A stretch of DNA of 56,155 bases from Sedimenticola sp. (lineage in GTDB: Bacteria; Pseudomonadota; Gammaproteobacteria; Chromatiales; Chromatiaceae): the NCBI GenBank assembly GCA_026985055.1, contig JALSQZ010000100.1, forward strand, positions 1 to 56,155. The letters are read 5' to 3'. This document shows positions 31,068-38,861 of this stretch, piece by piece; position 1 is the first letter of the stretch, and each line of letters starts with the position of its first letter. The notes beneath the pieces are model-generated. The model ran no database searches. It saw only the letters and a program-made list of their open reading frames with translations, and was not told the DNA's origin. Both the position numbers and the translations under genes were made by a program.

Positions 31068-31514
31068 TTATTCCCCATTCCAGCCTACGCGCGCCTTCCA
31101 GAAAAACCAGGCGGCAAACAGTGTAACCAGGATTCCGGAACAGGCGAATATGAGAGCCACTGACCAAAGATGGCCGAAGGAACCGATGAATGCATCATTG
31201 GGATCAGCCGGTTTATAGTAAACCGGTACCTTGTCTCCCGGTTTGTAGTGATCGGCGCGGCTGGTTACTGAAGAGATAAACTGGATCTTTTCTCCTCCGG
31301 CAGTAGTGAAGCTCACTTCGGGAAAATACATTAGGGAAGAATTTTTTCCCGCCTTGGAAGACAGAAAAGGCGCATTACGTATGATGGTGCCTTCGGCAAG
31401 CCGGGAACTGTCCAACATGGCACTGGACAGGCGCCAGTGCTGATAGCCCTGCGCCAGCAAAACGGCGCCGATGCCAAGCAGGATGAACGGAACGATGTAG
31501 CGGAAGATTCCCAT
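31068..31514 (-). CDS. DUF3592 family membrane protein
   Basis: A 148-residue protein with membrane helices near each end (about 4-22 and 113-136) and a central soluble beta domain. The pattern YFPEVSFTTAGGEKIQF ... GDKVPVYYKPADPNDAFI is that of DUF3592. Function unknown; such proteins are scattered in bacteria. The gene is alone on this strand, 69 bases beyond the hydrolase gene stop. Confidence 0.85.
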   Translation of the reverse strand: MGIFRYIVPFILLGIGAVLLAQGYQHWRLSSAMLDSSRLAEGTIIRNAPFLSSKAGKNSSLMYFPEVSFTTAGGEKIQFISSVTSRADHYKPGDKVPVYYKPADPNDAFIGSFGHLWSVALIFACSGILVTLFAAWFFWKARVGWNGE

Positions 31515-31583
31515 TGTGGATATTCCCGAACCAGGAGATGCGCTTATTTTACAGGCGCCTCATCAGGCTGCAAATGCCTGTAT

Positions 31584-32480
31584 TCATTCCACCGGTTTTC
31601 CGATGGTTTGCAGAATCTTTTCCACGACTTCTTCCGCATACAGGTCACGGAAGAAATGATCGGCTCCTTCAACGATTACCACTTCAAGCTTTTCCGGTTT
31701 CGCCGGAAGCGCCTTCAGTTTCTGTTGCAGGTCTTTCACCACTTTGTCTTCGGTTCCCACGAACAGCAGCACAGGCAATTGTATTTTCGACAACAGATAG
31801 GGGGTGTCCATTCTGGGATCGGGTGCATAATAGTTAACGAAGGTTTCTGCACTGACGCTGGTGTCCTTGCAATAGATGAAGTCCACATGCTCCAGCATTT
31901 CCTTGCCCTTGCCGGCTTTGACCAGCGCCATGGCCTTGTCCAGGATGGGTTGCAGCTCCTTGCCGTAGCGTTGTTTGTAGCTTTTTTTGGCATATTCCGC
32001 CGACCAGGTTTGCGGCGCAAGAAGAACCACCTGGGAAATGGTCTTGTCCGGCTGCTCAGAGGCATACCAGGCAGTCTGGTTGCCCCCGCGTGAATGGCCC
32101 AACAGGACGATGTCCTTGACGTCTTCGAAACGCAGCCATTCCACCCAGGCGCCGATTTCATTGACGGCATCAGTATGTTTGTGTGTGTGAGCTGTTTTGC
32201 AGTCGTACATGCGGCTGGCGCGGTCGTTCAGACCAAGACTGAGATTGATGGCCAGGCTGCTGATGCCGTTTTCCGCGAACAGTTCCTGCAGGCTGCTGAT
32301 GATTTCCATGCGGTTGTGGGCGAGGGTGCCATGAGTGAGCAGTATTACCGGGCCGGCGGGCCAGTTGTCGCTCTTCTCCAGATTCCCCTGCAAGCGGGTG
32401 CCGTTGTACTTGAAGCCTACCGATTCCGCCTGAACGCCACCAAACAGAAGAGTCAAAAAGATTAACACCGGCCATTTCAT
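31584..32480 (-). CDS. Secreted alpha/beta hydrolase
   Basis: A 298-residue exported hydrolase with signal peptide (about 1-18, ending GGVQA). The nucleophile elbow is GHSRGG with Ser130. The oxyanion region HGTLAHN is at 50-56, the acid is probably Asp in FVGTEDKVV, and the histidine lies in EGADHFFRDL. Esterase or lipase-like chemistry is likely but the substrate is unknown. Four bases separate it from the upstream gene at 32485. Confidence 0.85.
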   Translation of the reverse strand: MKWPVLIFLTLLFGGVQAESVGFKYNGTRLQGNLEKSDNWPAGPVILLTHGTLAHNRMEIISSLQELFAENGISSLAINLSLGLNDRASRMYDCKTAHTHKHTDAVNEIGAWVEWLRFEDVKDIVLLGHSRGGNQTAWYASEQPDKTISQVVLLAPQTWSAEYAKKSYKQRYGKELQPILDKAMALVKAGKGKEMLEHVDFIYCKDTSVSAETFVNYYAPDPRMDTPYLLSKIQLPVLLFVGTEDKVVKDLQQKLKALPAKPEKLEVVIVEGADHFFRDLYAEEVVEKILQTIGKPVE

Positions 32481-32484
32481 GGTT

Positions 32485-32868
32485 CTAGTCCTCGCCGTTT
32501 TTGATACAAGCGCTGATGATCATCTGTTGCAGAAGGTCGATATTATCGCAGCTTTCCAGTTGTTGCGCGCTGATGCATCGCCGCAGCCCCTGCGGTTGCG
32601 CAAGAAAGACTGCCGGCAGTTTGTCCTGTCGATCCGGGTAACGCTGGTGGAACTCGTCACGGTGCAGGAAATGACATGGAAGAGGCAGCGTTTGCACAAA
32701 TTCCCGCCAGCTCTTGCGCTCCTGAAAATAACCATGAGTGAGGGCACACAGGGAACAGGAATAGGTTTCCGGAGAAAATATCTTGTGGCCAATATCGGCA
32801 AGGGTATTGAACAGCCCCCTGTCAGCATTGTAAACGAAGATAAGACTGTCCTGCCTGGGCATGCGCAA
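32485..32868 (-). CDS. Conserved hypothetical protein with CxxC-like motif
   Basis: A 127-residue cytoplasmic protein beginning MRMPRQDSLIFVYNADRG, with CSLCALTHGYF at about 38-48 and a conserved-looking LPCHFLHRDEFHQRYPD. I recall similar uncharacterised proteins but no function. The SLCALTHG segment, with two Cys and a His, could bind metal. Start at M1 or M3 is undecided. It lies four bases upstream of the hydrolase and is probably cotranscribed. Divergent from the ArsR-rhodanese gene. Confidence 0.7.
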   Translation of the reverse strand: MRMPRQDSLIFVYNADRGLFNTLADIGHKIFSPETYSCSLCALTHGYFQERKSWREFVQTLPLPCHFLHRDEFHQRYPDRQDKLPAVFLAQPQGLRRCISAQQLESCDNIDLLQQMIISACIKNGED

Positions 32869-32927
32869 CCGATCCGCTTCGGGTATTATTCATTCAGTCT
32901 ACATGATAGCGTAATGTTTGGATCGGT

Positions 32928-33599
32928 ATGCCGGAAGAAAACTTCAAGAAAGCATTGTTTGCCCAGTTTGCCCGGGTGGCTCGGGCGATGAGCAATGGCC
33001 ATCGCCTGGAACTGCTGGAGTTTCTGGCTCAGTCCGAGCGTAGCGTGGATGAGCTGGCCAGGCTTTCCGGTCTCAGCGTGGCGAATACATCCCAGCACTT
33101 GCAGCAGTTGCGCCAGGCGGGACTGGTGGTATCGAGGAAGGCGGGACAAAAGGTTTTCTACCGTGTCAGTGGCGAGGATGTTTTGTTGCTGTTCAATGCG
33201 TTGCGCGAAGTGGCCGAGCGCCATATCGCCGATGTAGGGCGGCTTGTGCAGACCTATCTTGAAGTAAAAGACAAGCTGGAACCCTTGCCTGCCAGCGAAT
33301 TGCTTTCCCGTGTCAGGGACGGACTGGTTACCGTAATCGACGTACGTCCACCGGAAGAATACGCTGCTGCGCATATTCCCGGAGCCATCAGTATTCCCCT
33401 GGAGGATCTGCAACAGCGTCTGGACGAACTGGATCCAGGCAAGGAGATCGTGGCGTACTGCCGGGGGCCACACTGCATGCTGGCTTTTGATGCGGTCGCC
33501 ATGCTCAGGGAAACGGGTAGAAGCGCCTGGCGCTTTGATGGCGGTCTTCCGGAATGGCGCCTGCAGGGACAAGCAGTTGAATCCGGAGGAGCAGGCTGA
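32928..33599 (+). CDS. ArsR-family regulator fused to a rhodanese domain
   Basis: A 223-residue fusion. Residues 10-95 form an ArsR winged helix (LDELARLSGLSVANTSQHLQQLRQAGLV, KVFYRVSGEDV). Residues 120-218 form a rhodanese with the loop CRGPHC (Cys178 and Cys183), so a persulfide-carrying Cys178 is likely. Such fusions are thought to sense sulfane sulfur or handle it directly (inference from family). It heads an operon with a secreted unknown and a TlpA-like thioredoxin. 59 bases separate it from the divergent gene at 32868. Confidence 0.92.
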   Translation: MPEENFKKALFAQFARVARAMSNGHRLELLEFLAQSERSVDELARLSGLSVANTSQHLQQLRQAGLVVSRKAGQKVFYRVSGEDVLLLFNALREVAERHIADVGRLVQTYLEVKDKLEPLPASELLSRVRDGLVTVIDVRPPEEYAAAHIPGAISIPLEDLQQRLDELDPGKEIVAYCRGPHCMLAFDAVAMLRETGRSAWRFDGGLPEWRLQGQAVESGGAG

Positions 33600-34184
33600 A
33601 TGCGATACAGAATCGGATTGCTGTCGTTCTTGTTTCTGCTGAACCTGTCCCTGATGGCGGAAATCACCGTGGAAACAGGGAAGAACACCGGCCTGCGAAC
33701 CTGGAAATGGGTTCATGAAGGAATATCACTGCAACTGGTTCAGCGCCTGCCTGATCAGACTCGCGCTTACGTCATGGCCAAGGGTTTTCCCAGAGATGCG
33801 GCGGACGAACTCGCCACCTCCTGTTTCTTCGGTTCCATGTTTCGTAATGATGGCAGCAAGCCCATGGACTTTGACTTGCGTGAATGGGAAGTAGTGCAGG
33901 GAACCGGAACAGGGAAAATGAAGATCAGGGAGAGCTGGAAACAGAGATTCGGTAGCCGGAAAGACATCCCCAAGTCTGCGCGCATCGGCTTGAACTGGTC
34001 GCTCATGCCTACGGTGCAGCATTTCGAGCCGGGCGATTATAACTGGGGCATGACGGTGTACGGGCTTTCGCCGGGAGAAAAATTTGATTTGCGGCTCAAA
34101 ATTGTCGTGGCCGGCAAACCCTTGCAGGCCGTGATACCGGGATTGCAATGTGCCCCGGAAACTGTGGAGAAACCTGTATCATGA
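33600..34184 (+). CDS. Exported protein of unknown function in the ArsR-rhodanese operon
   Basis: A 194-residue protein with signal peptide (about 1-20). The rest is a beta-rich domain: TWKWVHEGISLQLVQRLPDQTRAYVMAKGF early, then DYNWGMTVYGLSPGEKFDLRL. Cys residues occur at about 75 and 186. It begins directly after the regulator stop (TGAATG) and overlaps the TlpA start by four bases, so the three are one operon. Not recognised. Confidence 0.75.
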   Translation: MRYRIGLLSFLFLLNLSLMAEITVETGKNTGLRTWKWVHEGISLQLVQRLPDQTRAYVMAKGFPRDAADELATSCFFGSMFRNDGSKPMDFDLREWEVVQGTGTGKMKIRESWKQRFGSRKDIPKSARIGLNWSLMPTVQHFEPGDYNWGMTVYGLSPGEKFDLRLKIVVAGKPLQAVIPGLQCAPETVEKPVS

Positions 34185-34693
34185 AAAAAACACTCTTGAT
34201 TCTGTTCCTGTGGCTGTTGTTCCTCGGACAGGCGTATGCGAGTGGCAAGGGACTGACGCTGCTCAAGGACAGACCTGCGGTTCCGGATTTCAATCTCAAG
34301 GATGTGGATGGCAACAACTACCGTTTCAGTGATCTGAAGGGCAAAGTGGTTATCGTGAATTTCTGGGCTACCTGGTGTCCGCCCTGTCGGGCAGAAATGC
34401 CTTCCATGCAACGCGCATGGGAACAGCTGCGGGAAGAGGGTATCCTGATGCTGGCCATCGATGTGGGAGAGGATGAAGACGCCATTTTCGAGTTTACTGC
34501 CAGTTACCCGGTGGAGTTTCCCATTCTGCTGGATACGGAATCCAGTGTCAGCGAGTCGTGGGAAGTAAAAGGGCTGCCGACTACTTTTGTCATCGACCAA
34601 TGGGGGCGCAAGGTGTACCGTGCAGTAGGAGGCCGTGAGTGGGATGCGCCAGAACTGCTGAAGAAGGTGCGGGAGCTCAAGCAGGTTCCCTAA
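34181..34693 (+). CDS. TlpA-like periplasmic thioredoxin
   Basis: A 170-residue TlpA/ResA-type thiol-disulfide oxidoreductase. ATG 34181 overlaps the preceding stop (ATGA) and begins a signal peptide (about 1-20). The redox motif WCPPC has Cys66 and Cys69, and the cis-proline is in GLPTTFVID. It probably reduces or oxidises exported substrates, perhaps the protein encoded just upstream (inference). Confidence 0.92.
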   Translation: MKKTLLILFLWLLFLGQAYASGKGLTLLKDRPAVPDFNLKDVDGNNYRFSDLKGKVVIVNFWATWCPPCRAEMPSMQRAWEQLREEGILMLAIDVGEDEDAIFEFTASYPVEFPILLDTESSVSESWEVKGLPTTFVIDQWGRKVYRAVGGREWDAPELLKKVRELKQVP

Positions 34694-34703
34694 CGGCACC
34701 TCG

Positions 34704-34721
34704 CCACGAGCGCGCTCGTGG
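34704..34721. terminator. Palindrome after the tlpA-like gene, possible terminator
   Basis: CCACGAGCG (34704-34712) and CGCTCGTGG (34713-34721) form a perfect palindrome 11 bases beyond the stop. No T run follows, so termination is uncertain. Confidence 0.4.
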
Positions 34722-34850
34722 TGGTTGAGGGTGACACAGGTTGGTGCCGCACTTGGACTGCATCTGATCCTGTCATGAATTCTTGCATTGAAACAGCGGC
34801 TTCATGGCCCCATGTTATTGACAACTGAAACGCACAACAGGAGTACGTTC

Positions 34851-35372
34851 ATGAAAGATCTGCCAGACCCCAAAGACCCTGTCGAACTTGTTGGCCAAGC
34901 TTATGAACGGCTGCTGGAGTCCGCGATGGATGAAGCCAGGCAGCTGGAGGACAAATCCGGTCCTGCCTTGCACAAGCTCATCGACAAGGCGCGTCAGAAA
35001 CTGTCGGATCTGGGAGAGCTAACCGCCGAAGAGATCGATCAGATTTCCGAATATCTCAAGCGCGATCTGCGTGATGCCGCGCATTACATCGTGGAAACAG
35101 GTGAGGATGTAAAAACCTGGCTGGGCTTTGATCTTTCTCTGTTGGGTGACCGCCTGCGGGATCTGTTCGTTCAGGCAGCCGATCAGACGACCATCGAGCT
35201 GAAGCAATTACAGGAACAGGCGGAAGCGGCTGGCTATCATACCGGAGAAATCACCGGTCCAGGTACGCTGATTTGTGATGGCTGTGGTGAGGAACTGCAT
35301 TTCTACAAACCCGGACGCATTCCCCCTTGTCCCAAATGCCATGGAACGACCTTTCATCGCAAGCCTGCCTGA
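34851..35372 (+). CDS. Zinc-ribbon protein of the DUF1451/YbeL family
   Basis: A 173-residue cytoplasmic protein. ATG 34851 follows CAGGAG at 34838-34843. Two long helices (about 8-110) precede a C-terminal zinc ribbon with CDGCGEELHFY and PPCPKCHGTTFHR; four Cys bind the metal. This arrangement is the DUF1451 family (E. coli YbeL). Function unknown. It is convergent with the AEC transporter, whose stop is the next base. Confidence 0.85.
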   Translation: MKDLPDPKDPVELVGQAYERLLESAMDEARQLEDKSGPALHKLIDKARQKLSDLGELTAEEIDQISEYLKRDLRDAAHYIVETGEDVKTWLGFDLSLLGDRLRDLFVQAADQTTIELKQLQEQAEAAGYHTGEITGPGTLICDGCGEELHFYKPGRIPPCPKCHGTTFHRKPA

Positions 35373-36287
35373 TCAGGTGATCAGACTGAACCAGAAAGGC
35401 AGCGTGAACAGACTCAGCGCAGTGCTGAGGGTAACAGCGGCGGCGTACAGTCCGGTATCCAGTTCATATTGATCACACAGGACGATGCCCAGAACCATAC
35501 TCGGCATGGCTGCTTCCAGCACTACACCGGTCAGGGTTTCCTGATCCAGGCCAAACCAGGAGGCCAGTCCCCATATCAGTAACGGTGTTAGAACAAGTTG
35601 TAGAACCAGAACTGGTAACAACGCGGGTAGCTGTCCCGGATGCCAGGTATCCCAGCGCAGACTCAGACCCAGAGAGAACAGCATCAACGGTACGACGCCA
35701 GATGCAAGCATGCCCAGCCACCGATCAAGCCACGGGGACATGGGAATACCTGTGCTGTTGAGCAATACTGCTGCTACTGCGGCCCATAGCGGTGGAACCT
35801 TGACCAAGCTCATCAGCACATGAGTATTGCCGGTATCCCTGCCATAATGACGGGATAGCAGTATGCCCACTGTGAGGAGCAAGGGAGTACAGGCAAACAG
35901 ATCATACTGTATGGCGATATTGGAACCGGTTTCACCGAGTATGTTCTCCAGAACCGGCAATCCCATGTAGGTGGCATTTGGAAAAGACGCCGCAAGGATC
36001 ACCGCACCGGTGACGGCTTTGGAATGGCGGCAGGAACTACAGGCCAGGCTGCTCAGAGCGATCGCACTCAGCACGCCGGTTGCGGCCAGAGCCGAAATCA
36101 TCAAGGATGTCATTCCCAGAGGAGCTACCCAAAGCACTTTCAGGACCAGAGCCGGCAGCAACAGATAGTAGACAACGGAAGTCAGCACCTTGCGGGTTAT
36201 ATCCGCATCCAGTTCGCCGGGTTTGGCAATGCGCCAGCCCACCCCGCAGAGTATAAGGGCTGCCATTTGCAGAATTACGGAATGCAT
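35373..36287 (-). CDS. AEC (auxin efflux carrier) family transporter
   Basis: A 304-residue inner-membrane protein with about ten helices in two inverted halves. Family signs include KVLWVAPLG, GAVILAASFPNATYMGLPVLENILG and GVVLEAAMPSMVLGIVLCDQYELD. Bacterial members export or import malate or other organic acids; substrate is not readable here. It stands alone on its strand. Confidence 0.88.
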   Translation of the reverse strand: MHSVILQMAALILCGVGWRIAKPGELDADITRKVLTSVVYYLLLPALVLKVLWVAPLGMTSLMISALAATGVLSAIALSSLACSSCRHSKAVTGAVILAASFPNATYMGLPVLENILGETGSNIAIQYDLFACTPLLLTVGILLSRHYGRDTGNTHVLMSLVKVPPLWAAVAAVLLNSTGIPMSPWLDRWLGMLASGVVPLMLFSLGLSLRWDTWHPGQLPALLPVLVLQLVLTPLLIWGLASWFGLDQETLTGVVLEAAMPSMVLGIVLCDQYELDTGLYAAAVTLSTALSLFTLPFWFSLIT

Positions 36288-36351
36288 GGATCAGGAAAAC
36301 CCGTAACAGAGCGGAAAGGACAGCAACCAACAGTGCGAATTGAAGCTTCCT

Positions 36352-36597
36352 TTACTTCTCGAACAGATAGTATCTGGCACGCAGTTTCCGGCCTTTCCAG
36401 ACCTTGCCGTTGATTTTGTCAGCAAGAACCCTGCATCCCGCTTCGTCTGTATCCACATCGACTATGGCCATATAGTTGTGGTCGTCTTCCGAGGGCTCTA
36501 TCCTGATGCTTTTTACTACCGCGCCAAATTCCTCCAGAGGCGTGCGAAGCTCCTCTTCCGTGGTTTCTGGCAGAAATCCGCTGATACTGATGTGCAT
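36352..36597 (-). CDS. Small RNA-recognition-motif protein
   Basis: An 81-residue single RRM. RNP2-like HISISGF at the N-terminus and RNP1-like NYMAIVDV in the middle have weak aromatic positions, so the RNA surface is unusual. AAGGAAA precedes the start. Unlike the cold-inducible bacterial RRM proteins, it lacks a Gly-rich tail. It may bind RNA or proteins. Repeat copy E lies 50 bases upstream. Confidence 0.8.
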   Translation of the reverse strand: MHISISGFLPETTEEELRTPLEEFGAVVKSIRIEPSEDDHNYMAIVDVDTDEAGCRVLADKINGKVWKGRKLRARYYLFEK

Positions 36598-36647
36598 GGA
36601 AATATTTCCTTAGGTTCGATAAAACCTGTAATGGTAATTCACAGCAG

Positions 36648-36690
36648 GACATCTCGAAAAATCGAGACGCCTGAGTGAGACAAGGATGTC
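36648..36690 (+). repeat. Dispersed repeat, half copy E (first two hairpins only)
   Basis: A partial copy, plus orientation, holding only hairpins 1 and 2 of the element. The first stem keeps CATCTCGA/TCGAGA with decayed outer pairs; the second is GAGACAAGGATGTC. It sits between the lipoprotein stop (36740) and the RRM start. Confidence 0.75.
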
Positions 36691-36739
36691 AAGTATGTGG
36701 CTTGTCGATTATTGCATTGTCCCAAATTGTTGAATGCCG

Positions 36740-37048
36740 TCAACGAACCCGCATGGGCATGGGTCGGGGACTTGGTCGGATTACCGGGCGCCCGATATTT
36801 CCAGGTGGTCTTATGGGTGCTATCGGATGTACAGGTTTGACGGGTTTGTCTGGTTTATCTGGTTTATCCGGATAGTAACAGCAAGGGTAACCCCAGCCGG
36901 GACCATAATAAGGATAGCCATAGCCGGCATATACAGAGTAGCCGACATGGCTTTGTCCGGAGGAAGACCCGGAAGTTGAACAGCCACCGGTCAGCAACAG
37001 GGCAACGCTGGCAGAGAAAGCGAGTAGCAAGCGTGACAAGTTATTCAT
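36740..37048 (-). CDS. Tyr/Gly-rich, PDKP-repeat lipoprotein
   Basis: A 102-residue predicted lipoprotein with lipobox LTGGC at about residues 19-23. A Tyr/Gly-rich stretch (YAGYGYPYYGPGWGYPCC) is followed by a Pro/Lys/Asp stretch (PDKPDKPDKP) and a Pro/Arg-rich tail. Low complexity suggests an extended structure in the periplasm or on the surface. The start is one base beyond the VOC lipoprotein stop, so they form an operon. Not a recognised family. Confidence 0.7.
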   Translation of the reverse strand: MNNLSRLLLAFSASVALLLTGGCSTSGSSSGQSHVGYSVYAGYGYPYYGPGWGYPCCYYPDKPDKPDKPVKPVHPIAPIRPPGNIGRPVIRPSPRPMPMRVR

Positions 37049-37049
37049 C

Positions 37050-37958
37050 TCAATGTCTCTCCCGTAGGTTGGAGAAAGTCCAGCGCTGCAGGATGAGCAG
37101 GGCCCCCATGTTGTCAGAGATCAGAGCGGTATCCGGATTGCCGGGAAGATCACCGGGCCTTATCCAGATGTTGCCTCCCAGTTCCTCTACTTTTTCCAGC
37201 AGGCTGCCCGGGTCGGATACCCGAATGGCAGGCACCCAGCGTATGCTGACATCATGATCAGAGAAACGCACTCCGGCGCGCCATTTGTCCTCATTGATAA
37301 AGATTGCGTAATCGCCTTCTTTCTTGATCTCGCTGTAACCCCCCACTGCCTTGTAAAACGCGATGGTTTCCTCTGGCGCATTGCTCCAGATCTCATTCCA
37401 GAGCCAATCCCCCATTGCTGGTTCACGGTCTTCAGGATCGCCGTCTTTCGCATGCAACAACACCAGATGCGCCCCCCTGGAGTCGGCTACAAGAGCCCCT
37501 TTGCCGCGTAACGGCATGTTCAACGGGCCATTGATCACCTTGCCCTTGTGTGCCCGAACCTGGTCAATGGCGGCATCCACATTGGCAACAGAAATGCTGG
37601 CCAGCCAGGAAGCGGTGATTGTCTGCTCGTTCTGCCCCTTTTCAATCCGGACAATCCCGCCGATCTTGTGTTTCCCGTTATAGATTTCCACATAGCCTCC
37701 TGTGGAAGAAAAACGCCAGCCGAAAAGCTTTCCGTAAAAATCTTGCGAGGCATTTACATCCGTTGACAGCAAATCATGCCAAACAAATTTTCCCGGATGA
37801 TAACGGTGTGTGGGAGTGTCGGTAATGCTGGCGAGACTCTGTGTGGAAGTACCGCCATTTTGGGGAATAGCACTACATCCGCTCAGTAGAATGATGCCTG
37901 CTGACAGAATTGAAGCGGCATGTAAAAGAGCCTTGAATTTGTGGAAATGGATGCCCAT
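37050..37958 (-). CDS. VOC (glyoxalase-type) domain lipoprotein
   Basis: A 302-residue protein with two VOC half-domains (VWHDLLSTDVNASQDFYGKLFGW; LWNEIWSNAPEETIAFYKAVGGY). VOC proteins are normally cytoplasmic, so the lipobox LLSGC behind a signal peptide is unusual. ATG 37958 is chosen because it starts the signal peptide; the frame runs 231 bases further upstream without a signal. Activity could be dioxygenase, isomerase or binding only. Confidence 0.85.
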   Translation of the reverse strand: MGIHFHKFKALLHAASILSAGIILLSGCSAIPQNGGTSTQSLASITDTPTHRYHPGKFVWHDLLSTDVNASQDFYGKLFGWRFSSTGGYVEIYNGKHKIGGIVRIEKGQNEQTITASWLASISVANVDAAIDQVRAHKGKVINGPLNMPLRGKGALVADSRGAHLVLLHAKDGDPEDREPAMGDWLWNEIWSNAPEETIAFYKAVGGYSEIKKEGDYAIFINEDKWRAGVRFSDHDVSIRWVPAIRVSDPGSLLEKVEELGGNIWIRPGDLPGNPDTALISDNMGALLILQRWTFSNLRERH

Positions 37959-38076
37959 GAGTTGATCCCGTTCCCTGTGGCAAAAATATTGAGAATGAAC
38001 GGTTTGATCATACAAGGCGGGACGAGGCTTGGCAAAGTGGTGATGTGACTCGGTATGCAACCGGTTTACAAACAAA

Positions 38077-38094
38077 AGGGCTCCGAAGAGCCCT
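38077..38094 (-). terminator. Terminator for the minus-strand gene at 38210
   Basis: AGGGCTC and GAGCCCT pair over CGAA (38077-38094); on the minus strand the stem is followed by TTTTG. It lies about 115 bases after the stop of the small secreted protein, beyond repeat copy F. Confidence 0.6.
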
Positions 38095-38163
38095 CTTGTG
38101 GTCAGAAGAACGGGGATCCGGTTTTGCCGGGATCTCCTTGTCGGAAGCACAAGGCAACCGAAT

Positions 38164-38209
38164 GGGACATCCCTGTTCCACTCGGGCATCTCGATTATTC
38201 GAGATGCCC
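38164..38209 (-). repeat. Dispersed repeat, half copy F (first two hairpins only)
   Basis: Hairpins 1 and 2 only, in the orientation of the minus-strand gene before it and directly abutting that gene's stop codon (38210-38212). The first stem is GGGCATCTCGA/TCGAGATGCCC. The second is GGAACAGGGATGTCCC with one mismatch. Similarity to full copies ends right after the second stem. Confidence 0.85.
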
Positions 38210-38500
38210 TTATTTTATTCCATAACCTTCAGGATCCTGTTCGTGAAGCGCCTCCTTCCCGACCGGCATTTCAGGACGCGCATTGGGATCGATTGCAACA
38301 TCCTCGGGGTTGACCATATGACTTGCGTACAGATCACCGTCACCTTTCTGCGCTTCGGTTCCGGACGGAGCGGACTTGCTGTGATCGGTGAGGGCAGAGC
38401 CGTACATGTCCTCATTGCCGCCGAAGTGCTCGTCGTGAGCCCAGGCGGCGGAAGTGGCGCCAATAATGGCGATGGCAGCGATAGTAGTCAATTTTTTCAT
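38210..38500 (-). CDS. Small exported His/Asp/Glu-rich protein
   Basis: A 96-residue protein with signal peptide (about 1-21, ending SAAWA). ATG 38500 follows CTCCTC at 38508-38513 (GAGGAG on the minus strand). The mature part is acidic and starts HDEHFGGNEDMYG, then NPEDVAIDPNARPEMPVGKEALHEQDPEGYG. Looks unfolded or metal-binding; no family known to me. The following 38501-38861 region has no gene and no confident promoter or terminator. Confidence 0.75.
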   Translation of the reverse strand: MKKLTTIAAIAIIGATSAAWAHDEHFGGNEDMYGSALTDHSKSAPSGTEAQKGDGDLYASHMVNPEDVAIDPNARPEMPVGKEALHEQDPEGYGIK

Positions 38501-38861
38501 GGGTTTTCTCCTCTCAGCTGTAGGCTGGTTTGAAAAGTAGTTGTATGTCGTTCTTTCATGAGCGACTGCCTGATACAAAGCAGGTATCGTGCCAACTGGA
38601 GAAAAAATGTTTTTCCGGGTCGCAAGAAAATCCTCGCGGTGGGTCTTTCTGCTTGTAAAATCAAAATCGGGGGAATCTTATTTCTCCCGTATTATCAACA
38701 AGTTGATTTATTCATCTGAAGCTGAATGAGATGATAGCGCATGCTTTTTTGGCGTTATTGTGATGGCCTGCAAGCAGAACCAGAACAGAGCGAGCTCCTT
38801 GTTTTTCATGAGGCGTTTATCAGTTGATTTCGCCATTGCGCACTGATGCCGTTAAAAGATT

